A DNA stretch of 64,000 bases from Macrobrachium rosenbergii (Eukaryota; Arthropoda; Malacostraca; Decapoda; Palaemonidae), in the NCBI RefSeq assembly GCF_040412425.1, contig NC_089767.1, positions 40,664,009 to 40,728,008 on the forward strand, written 5' to 3'. This document shows, piece after piece, positions 25,914-37,200 of this stretch. Made by a program: the position numbers and the translations under genes. The notes below the pieces were generated by a model, which searched no databases, was not told the DNA's origin, and saw nothing but the letters and a program-made list of their open reading frames with translations. Each line of letters begins with the position of its first letter. The stretch's first letter is position 1.

Positions 25914-27139
25914 AAGTGGATATATTTTGTATGCAACTTGGGAGCGCTGTTTACTTGACAGCCTGTAAAACTTGCGCGGGAAATTCGGTGGCTTCCTAGA
26001 TGGTCTGCTCCTGTGAAATCAGCGTAAATGTCTCTCGTGCCGTACTTAGCTTATTTAGTTTAAAAAAAGGTATTATTTTCAACAGGAACTGAGATTTGCA
26101 AGGACAAATGCATACCATTAATCCCTGCCTGCAATAAGCACATGTCTGTGCATTATTTTACATTATGAAAATAGTAGGCCTAGTTTTACTTATGTATTTC
26201 TTAGCCAGATGTACTGTCTGCACCAATGATCTGCCCAAATCAGCTCAGTTCAGGAGGAAAACCTACTTTTATATGTGAGAAGGTTCAACTCCTGCAGAGT
26301 TTTTCATAATGGCTTTCGATTGTATTTTTTTATGAACTTTCTTTCATGTAATTGTCGACATTCTCGACAATGTATTCCATTAATTTACATTTTCATAGAA
26401 ATATGTTTCCAGCATTCATTTACTTATCATTTATTCAATTCTCTTCACAAAAATAATTATCCAAATTCGGAAAACATTCGAGGATTTCTCTTTACTTTCA
26501 TGCACGCGTTCATAACAGTCTTAGACCCATTATATCATCATACTCATCATTATCACCACATGCCTGGTGGACACTAGGCAGAATTTGATGCAAGAAGGGA
26601 TTTAATTATTAATATTATTGTTTTTGTTGTCTTTGAAGGTAATGACATCTCCAATGATCTTCTAAATATTTAACCTTTGTTATTAATTTTACACTTATTC
26701 TTAAATAGTGTTTTAAGTTCCATTGTTCCATTTTTAGAGTGAGTCTTCGAAGTAACTAGTCTGTGTAGATAAAGGATTGCAATGTAACATGCACAAAGGA
26801 AAGGCTGTAACCTACAGTAGTTAGGATACATCAGCACTTGTACATAATGTAAGCTCATCACCCACTAGTATATAAAAAAAAATTTTTAACGAGTAACCTT
26901 ATTTTTCTTCATTCATTCTTTCCTTAGTCAACAGTTGATTTCAGTTTCAGCTTCACATGAAATGAATTTCAGGCTTGTGGACGTATTTTTTGTACTAAAT
27001 GACCAAATAAATCTGAAAGAGGCCCAGTTGTTTCACTATCTGAATCCTTTAAAGTTCTTTGTTGGCGAAAGCAGTGAACTGTGTAATTGGTTTCCAGGTA
27101 CCTGTTGCGCTTGCTACTACTACTACACCTAGGCCTACG

Positions 27140-27290
27140 TCCATAGTCTTTGCCTACGTCTGAGCAAACAGGTGACGCCGTTACGGGCTGCTCTGGGGGC
27201 AAGAGCCCGTGCCAGTACAAAGTTGGTTTTGGTCCAAAGCACCAAAACTGCAGAGCCACAACGGCCATCTTAATCATCCAAACTTCCTCG
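27140..27290. repeat. SINE-like dispersed repeat block
   Basis: A GC-richer segment includes gggggcaagagcccgtgcca and ggttttggtccaaagcacca in otherwise AT-rich DNA. From memory similar segments recur in decapod genomes. The ends were not determined. Confidence 0.35.
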
Positions 27291-27355
27291 TCATTATTAT
27301 GTATACATTTTTACGTATTTCTCTTTCTTTGATTTTTTCGTATACCAACTGTATA

Positions 27356-27359
<4 letters not shown>

Positions 27360-27446
<87 letters not shown>
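27360..27446. repeat. Compound (TA)n(GA)n microsatellite
   Basis: A TA array of about 49 bp runs directly into a GA array of about 37 bp. Confidence 0.97.
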
Positions 27447-27448
<2 letters not shown>

Positions 27449-28166
27449 GGAGGACAACCCACGATTCAAGTATCCTTGCTTAGTACTCGTCTCACCCCTT
27501 CGGAAACACGTTGAGAAAAAAATGAATTTGTTACCATAAATTCAATTACATTGCTATACCTATAAGCACTGTGAATTATGCTACATTGAAAAATTGCGCT
27601 AGCTATAAAATAGGTCAAGTGATTTAAGTTTATTTCGATGAAGCGGAAAAATGACTTAACGATGCCTATACCGCAGCACCCGACAGACAATAGCAGATTT
27701 CATTCAAGCGTCGGCGGTCGAACTGTATACATTGTTGATTGTGTTGTGTAAATTTTCGTTTTCTTTTCATTCTTTGGGAATTCAGGAATGTATTTTTCTT
27801 CCGCTGAGGAGTTTGACCAAAGACTGGAGTGCACACGGCTCGTCTGCTTGCCGGTAAGTACCTGAGCTAGTTGAAGTTCGTTGTTGGCAAGTTCAGTGGG
27901 TTTGTCGCGGCCATGTTTGTTTTGTGGGACTGTTCCTCACGGTCAAAAATGTTATGGGTAAAAATCGTACATTTGGACATTGAGGCACAGACATTACGTT
28001 TAATTAATGATTAACACAGTTTTCACAAGGGAAAAGGGGTGATTTTTATTTTGGCAATTGCTGTTTTCGTTAAGTAACGCGTTACGTGTTCGAAATCGAA
28101 ATCTCGCATGACGTGTTCGTTTTGACAGGATAGAAAATCTAATTTTACTTACTTTATTTTATATTA

Positions 28167-28168
<2 letters not shown>

Positions 28169-28257
<89 letters not shown>
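28169..28257. repeat. (TA)n microsatellite
   Basis: This is a TA array of about 88 bp. Confidence 0.97.
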
Positions 28258-28260
<3 letters not shown>

Positions 28261-28767
28261 TTCCCTTACATTTTCCCTTACGGTACGACCACAATCACGA
28301 TTTCATCTCGCCAGGGACGTCGGTTATATTTAAGACTGAATAGAATTTTGAATGTCAAGTAGGCAAAACTGAGTTAATTCACATCAGCCAAAAAACTTTT
28401 AGAGTTTTTTTAATAATGTTTAGGAAGTACGATATTGCATGATTTATGAGACAGCTACGTGTAGCATGCTTAAGGAACAGTTTATGAGATGTCCTTGTAA
28501 TTAGAATTATTTTTGAACATACAGACATTTTCGTTTCACTCTTGACTCAACACTAAGATGTCATGACATTTTAGAAGAAGAAGAAAATATTGATGTAAAA
28601 CTTATGGCTGTGGAGTAAATAAAGGTTATTGGAGGTTTAGGTTCATAAACAAGTATGTTTATCTCGGATTTTGATAATTATGTAACCAGGATGTATTTTC
28701 GAGTCCTTTCTTAAAGTTGGCAAGGGCGTCATCCATGTTTAACCCCATACGCATTGGTCTAGTTGTA

Positions 28768-29234
28768 TTAGCGAACACAATGAATGTGATAATCACATGG
28801 GCACCGTTTGTTATCTTTGTCAAGGCACTCATTAATTTTTTTTACCTTATTTGTAAAATGATTTTCTAGAAAGGTTGTTATTAATGCATGGTTTGACTGT
28901 AAGGCAGTTTTGAAAAATGGACTTTGTACAGCATCTAGAGTTTGTTTTTGTCTATATACGTATAGATTCTTCGTTTTAACGTGCTTTTTCCCATATTTAT
29001 ATGGGGTGATATGTGTGTATAGATACTTTATATAATGGAGTTTTGAGTTATGCACGTGACTTTTTATTTTCACAAATGTTAAGCCACAAATATCGTTTGA
29101 TATCGAATTCAGTATGACAGGGAAGTAATTTACAACCAAAGGATGTAAGTTATTCCTAGAGTATAGTAAATTCCATATTAAACGGTATTTGTGGCGTATA
29201 TCTTTAAGCCACATCCATGTGGTAAACTCCCTGT

Positions 29235-29297
<63 letters not shown>

Positions 29298-29388
29298 TGT
29301 ATATGTATATGTACAGATATGTGTGTGCATTTAAACATGTGTGCATTTTTGGAGCGCAAGAATTCATCCACATTTTGTTCATGAGCAA
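28768..29388 (-). other. Long open frame of unknown nature beside (TA)n
   Basis: A 206-codon minus-strand frame is open. The first 50 or so codons are translated (TA)n and can be ignored. The remaining 150 or so read a Lys/His/Asn/Tyr-rich sequence ending DKDNKRCPCDYHIHC. No splice sites, start or known domain were identified. The length is notable for AT-rich DNA, and adjacency to (TA)n suggests a decayed retroelement, but this is unproven. Confidence 0.2.
29238..29294. repeat. (TA)n microsatellite
   Basis: This is a TA array of about 57 bp. Confidence 0.97.
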
Positions 29389-29719
29389 TCAGGTGGATTT
29401 TCAGCATGAGTTTTATACAGCATTTATACAGACTTAATTTTGTTCTGATAGGAAACAAACGCCTAGAACTGCATTCTTTTAGATTATATGGAGAACTTTA
29501 GATTGAATTCTATGATACCTCCTTAAAAATCTTTGTCAGTCAGTAGATTAAGTTTCAGAGTTGATGTGAATCACCTGCCTGTTGTACAGTACAAATGTTT
29601 TGTACTTATGCATGAAAGAATTTTTGAAATGAAGAAATGCATTGCAGGAATGAAGTCATGTATTTGTGAAAAAATATATGTAGGGACGAAATCAAATCGC
29701 ATTAACAATCTCTGAATAT

Positions 29720-29865
29720 TATTAAAAAACACAACATATCCAGTTGAAACAATAGCAATAAAACAATAGCTACAGTGTATTCACTTGGAACAATATCAGT
29801 ATAACAATAACTACAATATATCCTCTTGAAACAATGCCAATAAAACAGTAGCTAAAATTAATAAA
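29720..29865. repeat. Degenerate tandem repeat, about 60-bp unit
   Basis: Two to three diverged copies share aaacaatagcaataaaacaa and ctcttgaaacaa-like segments. Confidence 0.6.
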
Positions 29866-30638
29866 GGAACAAAAGTAATCACAAGTGAACAGTCATAAAT
29901 TGCTTTGCTTAATCAAAATTATTTCTCAGTGGAAAAATACGAGTCTTGGGCAAATTCTTCATTAATTAATGACACTTTAAAAATGTGAACACTTCATCTC
30001 CAAAATGATTGCTGAGTTATTTATTATTATTTTATACATGAATGACCGTACTGAAATGTGATTAGCTAAGTACAATGAACTTTTGAGACTTATATTTCAA
30101 AGATGGAAAATTCTGGTAATGGTAATTCATTTGGAAGTTTTAATTCGTCTCGGTAGTACCATAAAAGTCCAGTGCTATATATACACACAAGCGCGCGTCT
30201 TCTTCTTCATAAGATCAGTTAGGATTGCTGTTCAGATATTAATACCATTATACAATAATGTCCTGTTTAAAAGTGCATATGTCACGTCTTTGTTTGTTCG
30301 TTTTTGAAACACGCTATGTATTTTTTTTTTTTTTTTAGTTTCACCTTTACCTCGTTCAGAACAGTTTTGGTACTTTGTTATTAGTCTTGTTTATATCCGT
30401 ATAACAAAGGTTAAAGATTAAATGGATATATACATGTAAATACTACGATTGAGTAGTCTGGTTGAAGACCTGAGGCAAAATAATATTAATGTTTAACCGC
30501 TGATTTGTTTAAACATAGGCCTAAACCTCCCAAAGGAAGTGTTTAATTGACCTGGAAGTGACATCACGAGAAACCATTTAACGTTTAAAATTAACATTGA
30601 AAAAAGTTCATAGATCTTGCTGTTAAGATTTTAACAAG

Positions 30639-31236
30639 GCCCATTGTTGGTCTACAGAACATTCCTGATCAACAGCATCGAAGCCAGTGACATGATTAGA
30701 CCTGGGAGTGTTGATGCTGTGGTCCCGGCTCCACCTGATGGTATCCAAAAGGAAAAAACCGTTAGATATTAAATTTACGTTGCACACTACAGTTGCAAAT
30801 GTAAATAAAGATTTATACATAGATTCTTTAGTAAAAGTTACTTGGAGAAGACCAGAGTTGTAATATGTTTTGAAAAGTAACTTCCGAGTCCCAGGGACAT
30901 GCTACAGTTGTTAAAGTATATACAGATTACTCTAGTATACAGACTCTCGAGTAAAGGCTCATTGTTGGTCTACAGAACATTCCTGATCAAGAGTATCGAA
31001 GCCAGTGACATGATTAGACCTGGGAGTGTTGATGCTGTGGTCCCGGCTCCACCTGATGGTATCCAAAAGGAAAAAACCGTTAGATATTAAATTTACGTTG
31101 CACACTACAGTTGCAAATGTAAATAAAGATTTATACATAAAATCTTGAGTAAAAGTTACTTGGAGAAGACCAGAGTTGTAATATGCTTTGGAAAATAACT
31201 TCCGAGTCCCAGTGACATGCTACAGTTGTTAAAGTA
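30639..31236 (-). repeat. 318-bp tandem duplication carrying two copies of a terminal exon
   Basis: A block of about 318 bp is present twice in tandem with only scattered differences; a decayed third fragment follows at about 31250-31345. On the minus strand each full copy contains a complete acceptor (ccatcag) and a phase-1 exon of 83 nt with its own stop: 31052-30970 and 30734-30652. Both encode the hydrophobic C-terminal tail of the minus-strand M28-like protein and differ by one residue (ASILLIRNVL against ASMLLIRNVL). The duplication therefore gives the gene two interchangeable last exons. Confidence 0.85.
30652..30734 (-). CDS. Duplicated alternative last exon of the minus-strand M28-like gene
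   Basis: This is the second, more distal copy of the terminal exon. It has an intact acceptor, the same phase, an intact frame and the same stop as the proximal copy at 31052-30970. It encodes a run of small residues (GAGTTAST), then LPGLIMSLASMLLIRNVL. Splicing to it in place of the proximal copy would give an almost identical protein with a different 3' UTR. Confidence 0.65.
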
Positions 31237-34200
31237 AATACAGATTAATATATAGAAGATTCTCCAGTAAAAGTGACTCAGAGAACACCAAAATTTTGCT
31301 GGAGTGATACAAGTTATTGGAAAGTAACTTCCTAGTCCCAGTCCACTTAAAGTGTTTCACCATTCTGTCCCGCAATGCTCCGGAAACATTGTGATGAGAT
31401 ACAGCTAAGGGCATTGCATATACAAGCTTCTTAAGAGCAGTTATGGGCTTTGCATATACAAGCATCTTAAGAGCAGTTATGGGCTTTGCATATACAAGCT
31501 TCTTAGAGAAGTAGTAAGGCCCTATCTGGCTCTTGGATATGGTATGTTGATGCCCCGTGGCACTGGACCCACGGGAGGTATAATGGTTCGTTAATATTTT
31601 TCTGAAATAGTATTTTATTATGTATTGGGATGACATGCAGCGCTGATCGTGAAACCAGCGAATGAATTATTTTGTGAAAGAGTAAACGAACAGGTGTACA
31701 GACATTAACTAAAGTAACAATACTAAAATTTGTATTGAATTATATTGAACGAAAGCATGTCGAAGTTATAAAATATGGATATGGAAAACTGGGTATCAAA
31801 AATTGTAGATAAGCAAAGAATCCCTCTGACTTATGCAAAAGTAAGAAAAATAATCTTAGTTCAATCATTCTTTTCAAAAATCTTGAAAAATAAACATGTT
31901 TTTGGGAACTCCAGACTCCCCCAGTTGCCCTGACACATGAATGTTATATAATTTTTAGCAAGAGCAGTTTAGTATACATGCTGTATACTTCAAAAAATCA
32001 ATAACCTAAGAGCTGTAGCATTCAATGAGTTACCTGTTAAAGGATAACCCTAATTAGTCACCTGCTTTAGGATAGGCCTAATGAGTTACCTGCATTAGGA
32101 TAAGCCTAATGAGTTACCTGTTATAGGATGAGCCTAATGAGTTACCTGTTAGAGAATGAGCCTAATGAGTCAAGTGTTAGGATGAGCCTAACAAGTTACC
32201 TGCTTTAGGATGGGCCCAATGAGTTGCCTGTTATAGGATGAGCCTAATGAGGTACCTGTTGTAGGATGAGCCTAATGAGTTACTTGTTGTATGATGAGCC
32301 TAATGAATTACCCGTTAAAGGATGAGCCTAATGAGTTACCTGTTATAGGATGAGCCTAATGAGTTACCTGTTGTAGGATGAGCCTAATGAATTACCTGTT
32401 ATAGGATGTGCCTGGCGAGCGAGCAAAGTGCGAGTCAATGCCAGTGTTGTTGTGGTAAGGAATTCCTCCCTCTCAGGGGTCAGTTGGCACAGGTCTGTGC
32501 AGTTGTTCATCAGAGGAACCTCTCGAAGAGTCTCTGTGATATCAATGTTAGTGTTATCATCCTGTTTTTCTCTATATATGAAAAAAGCAATTTCCTTTAA
32601 ACGCATAAGCCTGAATTTTATATTAAGTACGAATTGAAGACTTAACAAGGAACACTTTTTTGTGGTTATAATTTTGTTGAAATTAATGAAAAAGAAGTGA
32701 AGAATTCTGCTTAAATGCTTAAATAGGTCATCAGAGTTACTTTTTTCTCTAAGTAAAACGCAACTGAATTAAAGAAACCTTGGTAACTATAATGATATGC
32801 AGTCGATATTCTCTGCCCTAGATGGTTCCAATATTTTTTCTTACCCGTGTCAGTGAGGAGAAGGGCAGGCAATGGTGCTGTTATGTTGTGGTGCTCGTAT
32901 GTCCAGAAGTGAATCGTTTCCTGGCGTGTTAGGGAAGCCAGCAGTCTACTCATGGATAGGCTTTCGGGGAGTGTCATATCCTCCAGTCTAAAGGGCCTCT
33001 TAATCCTCTCCTTTGAACGGAAGAAAGTCAAAAGAACACAGTTAAACTAAGGCAGCATTTTGTCATTTTTAATAAGTGATCTCTTCTGTATGTCCCATTT
33101 CTAACGAACATCATATTCTTCTGGATTTCAAGTCGATGGCCCCTCTGGGCTTGTTACATATGAATAGGTTTCATCTTCTGATTAATTATATTAATAAAGT
33201 GCTTTTCCAGACGTAAAGATACTTGAAAGACAACAATTTAGATATTTTTAGATGCAATATATGCTGCTGGTCGAATTAGGTTAAGAGTAAACTGTCAAAA
33301 AAGAACTTGGAGAATAGAAAAACTTGTGTATAGGGAGAGTGACCTTAAGACTTGCTTGAAAAGTTCGCAGACAAATGTTCACTGCTTAATTTAATAGCAT
33401 TTTTAGGAGAGAGAGTCTATGAAATGCAATGCTTTTTTAAAAACCATATTTGTCTGCAGTTTCCAGTATTCAGTGGTAAACAAAGATAATTATTTCATCT
33501 TCCATAACTCCATTCCTTAAGTAATTTACCGTGTTGTAATTGGTGGTAAACTGGTCTTTCAGTTTCATGCATTTCTCCTTGTTGAGTGTGACCATCGCCA
33601 AGAAGTCCCCACGGTGGCCATGATCTTGTATCCGCTCGAAAGTGTCAGGGAACATCTGCAAAGGTCATCAGATCAGTATAAGCCTAGAAACAGCCTTTAC
33701 CAGAACTCTGCATCAGTTAATATTTACTTGGTAGCCACTTTTATCTTTCACAAACTTGATCATTCAGTTTATGCCTGTGATTAAAATGAATCATAGTTCA
33801 CTTCACTAACCCCATAAGGTGAAACATGGGCAGATTTTACTTTTACAAATTTCCGTTTTGCCAAACTGCTGTATAAAAATTGGTATACTACCTGGCGGAA
33901 GTCGTCGTTGACGTTTTGAGAATCCTGGACCCTGTTGATGTTCATGACCGAGTCGATAACGTAGGCACCTCCAAAGTTGGTTTCAGATCTGTTAAGGTAG
34001 CTCCAGAGCCACTCGTGAACAAAATACCATCCTCCGGGTTTGCCCCCACTGCCCTGGAAATGAATAAGCACGTTATGAACCAAGATTACAAATATTTGGG
34101 AAGTTGACAGAGGAGGAAGGTCTACAACGGATCAAATGGTCAGAATGGAACTGGCATAACTAGTGGAAGGTTCACCTTGTTAAACAACAGTAGCCATCTA

Positions 34201-37200
34201 GGCTAATTACTATGAGATTTTTAGTATCTGTCAATGCTGGATAATCCAGGGCTACAAGTATGAGTTCCTGCCATACATCATGAACCAAGAACTGGGATAT
34301 GTGATTTGAATAATGATTTCAGTGTTCAGATTTTCCCAATATATGGTAGCCAGACTATGCAAAATAGCCATAGGCCTACATCTGTGAGAACACAGGCATA
34401 AAACAACTGTTAACCTAACTCCATTTGAAAATGAAGTGAGGAGGTTGCATAAAACAAAGAAAGGTTGAGGAGGCCAAGATGAGTAGTTTGTGCAGTGTAG
34501 GCAGACTAGGAACAACTGTAGGAGGTAATAACAGTAGTAAAAAATCTACTGTATGTGAAAAGATAAAGGTGTTTTGAGATGTTTTAGACAAGTTGAGGGT
34601 AAGTAGCATGATTGTGGAAGAGCAGTTGGAATTAAAAAGGCTTAATGTCTAGAAATCAAGGCAAATATTTACATTAACAAAAAAATTTCTATTCCATTTC
34701 AGGGACTGCAAGTCATCGTTTTTCTCAAATATCTTTCAAACTAATTATTTGATTGGAATGGTACTTTGGCACAGTGTAAAGACACCTCCTACTAATTTTT
34801 TGGTAATATAGTACGCTGTCAAATGGTGTTAATGCGTTTACTGGTGACTTTTAAAGGCAAAGTTGCAAGAGTCAACAGGACTAATCTACACAATCGAATG
34901 TCCACCATCCCCAGCAGACAGGAAAGCGGGGACGGAGATGGGGAGGCCAGGAAAGTGGGTTGAGGGAGGGATGAGGAGGAGAAGGGAGAGGGAGGGATGG
35001 GATGGGAAGAAAGGATGTTCGAATGCATAGTTTGACGATGCTTGGCAACACCATGTAAGTCAAGGGTAAACGCCTTAACTAAAACCATTTGACAATGTGC
35101 TATATTACCAAACGTTAGCAGGTGTCGTCTTGTACAGTGTGTCAAAGTACCATTTCGATCAAATAATTAGTTCGAAAGATATTTGAGAAAAACGATGACT
35201 CGCAGTCCCTGAAATGGATAGTAATACATCATTTGTGCGGTGTTTTTGCGTGTTTGAAACAAAGTTATGTGCATTTTGTTGGAAATCCAGTTTCGAATAC
35301 CACCAGACTGCACAAATTGGCGTTTCGCCATTGATATTTAACCGTGAATTTGTTATTCCCCATATTAACAATATAAGAAAACAGCTATAAACTTAACTTC
35401 CAACTAAGCTCATCCTCACACCGGAAAGCGTTATATGTTGATAATGCAAGAAACTTTAAAAAATGTCGTCCGGAAGATAAGAATACGTTGATTGTAATGA
35501 CGCGATAAGATAAAGGACGAAGCAATGATTTTTTTGTTAATTCCGTTCGTTTGAAGACATTTCCTGAATGAACCATCATTGTTTTCTAGATCGTAAGACG
35601 AAGAGAACACAAGTACGACGTTTAATACATGGACGAAGTACAAAGCTACAGCAGTAATGATTAGGTTGAGAATTAGAATATTTTCTTTAGACGCCATTTA
35701 TTCATTAGGACGGTGTGCATTTTATTCCCTGCGTTAAACCTGCTTAACAGTTCCCGTAGTTTTTTGGCTCTGAATCTATTCTTGGTGGTCCAGCTATCCC
35801 TTCTAGTTCCCTTAGTGTGGATGATTGGTTAGCATACATGAAAAACCGGTTTTGCCCAATTTTGGAAGACATAGAAACTCGTATCTTTGCTTGGATTCAG
35901 TGGTAACGGTTGTGGGTATAGATTATAGTCTTCTAGGTTCTCCAGTAGGTAGGCCTAGTCGCTGCTTCACACTTACTTCATTGAGTTTTTGAATTTATTC
36001 CCATTCCAGCATTTTATTTCATTTTCCGTGTCCCTCGCTGTCTGGTTCAGATTCTTCCTCACGTCAGTCTTGGTTAGTCTGTGTCTGTGTCTCAGTCAAG
36101 TTTTGTTTCAAGGGAACCAGAGGCTAGCCATATCATTCTTACCGTCTGATGCAATTTTGTATTGGAGAAGTGCAACACAACCTTGTGGCTATTTACTTTG
36201 TGCAATATCTTTTTATCCGAAGTCCATTCTGGATTGTAAACTGTCTTAGTGTTTACATCACATGTCGTTTCGATTTTGTTTAATAACTTTATTCAAGACT
36301 AGTTACGATTTTATAGCTTTTGTGAAAAAAAGTTAATCTTACACTTTTCGGCGTCGATGACCATTTTTGTTGCTGCGGCGGATTATATATTATTAAACCA
36401 ATCAATCAGTCAATCTTGGCTTTGTTCTGTGCGAGTTATCAGATAATAAATGTAATTTTAGTTGCTTGGTCTTAAGGTGTAGTCCCTGTCTTGCACTTGG
36501 TGTGAATGATTAATTATAAAATGCCAAGCATTGGGACTCTTTCAGTCATTCATCTCCTAAGACAGTGAAAAAAAGTTGGAGTGGTTGGACAGCGAGATAG
36601 AGAGATCCAGAAAATAAATGAAATGAAGTAGGCCTACCTTGTACTAGTGTTTCTATACAGTTGTTAGAAATTTGAACATATTACAACTTCCCTTCACAGT
36701 TAGGCCTATTTTCTCTTGGCTCATAATTCAACTTGCCATTTACAGTCATTTCACACTTATATTTTACTGAAGTTAATTCATTGAAGTTATCCCCTTACAC
36801 CCAATCCATTCAGTTAAACAAATCGAACTCTCAAAACTAACCATGTGTTCCCTGGTGTTCAAGTCCAGCGCAGCGAAGACTGTCGTGAAGTTCTGTTGGA
36901 ACTCTTGAGACCAGCGAACATTGAACATGAACAGTCTGATCGTCTCTAGAAGAACCGCCATTCCGGCACCATTGTTCATCATGGGGTTATCAATCCCATT
37001 GGTGTCGTAGTCAGCCAACACCACAATGACAGCCTCAGGTCTGTTGCTTATGGCTGGGGCAATGCCCATGATGTTGACACCAGTGACCTGTAGGAGAAAA
37101 TTTAGGGTAAATTTAAATGCTCTTATTACTTTTTGGTTCTGTCAATTAAAAATCAAGAGAGAGAGAGAGAGAAAACAGGGCAGATAAATTTGTCTTTCTG

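Larger units (their letters stand above)
25607..30638. other. Region between the convergent M28-like genes
   Basis: The DNA is AT-rich with a (GA)n array (25871-25910), long TA arrays and a SINE-like block at about 27140-27290, all between the stop codon of the plus-strand gene and the last exon of the minus-strand gene. It should include both 3' UTRs. No further coding exon could be supported. The long minus-strand open frame at 28768-29388 is listed separately. Confidence 0.5.

Noticed and set aside
32364..32408. Reading exon 7 of the minus-strand M28-like gene straight into the minisatellite as its C terminus
   Set aside because: It gives a short tail ending at a TAA in the repeat, whereas splicing at 32396 joins in phase to a tail exon equivalent to that of the paralogue.
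34819..35145. 108-codon Pro/Ser-rich minus-strand frame
   Set aside because: It lies inside the TIR element and reads C/T-rich core and inverted-repeat sequence.
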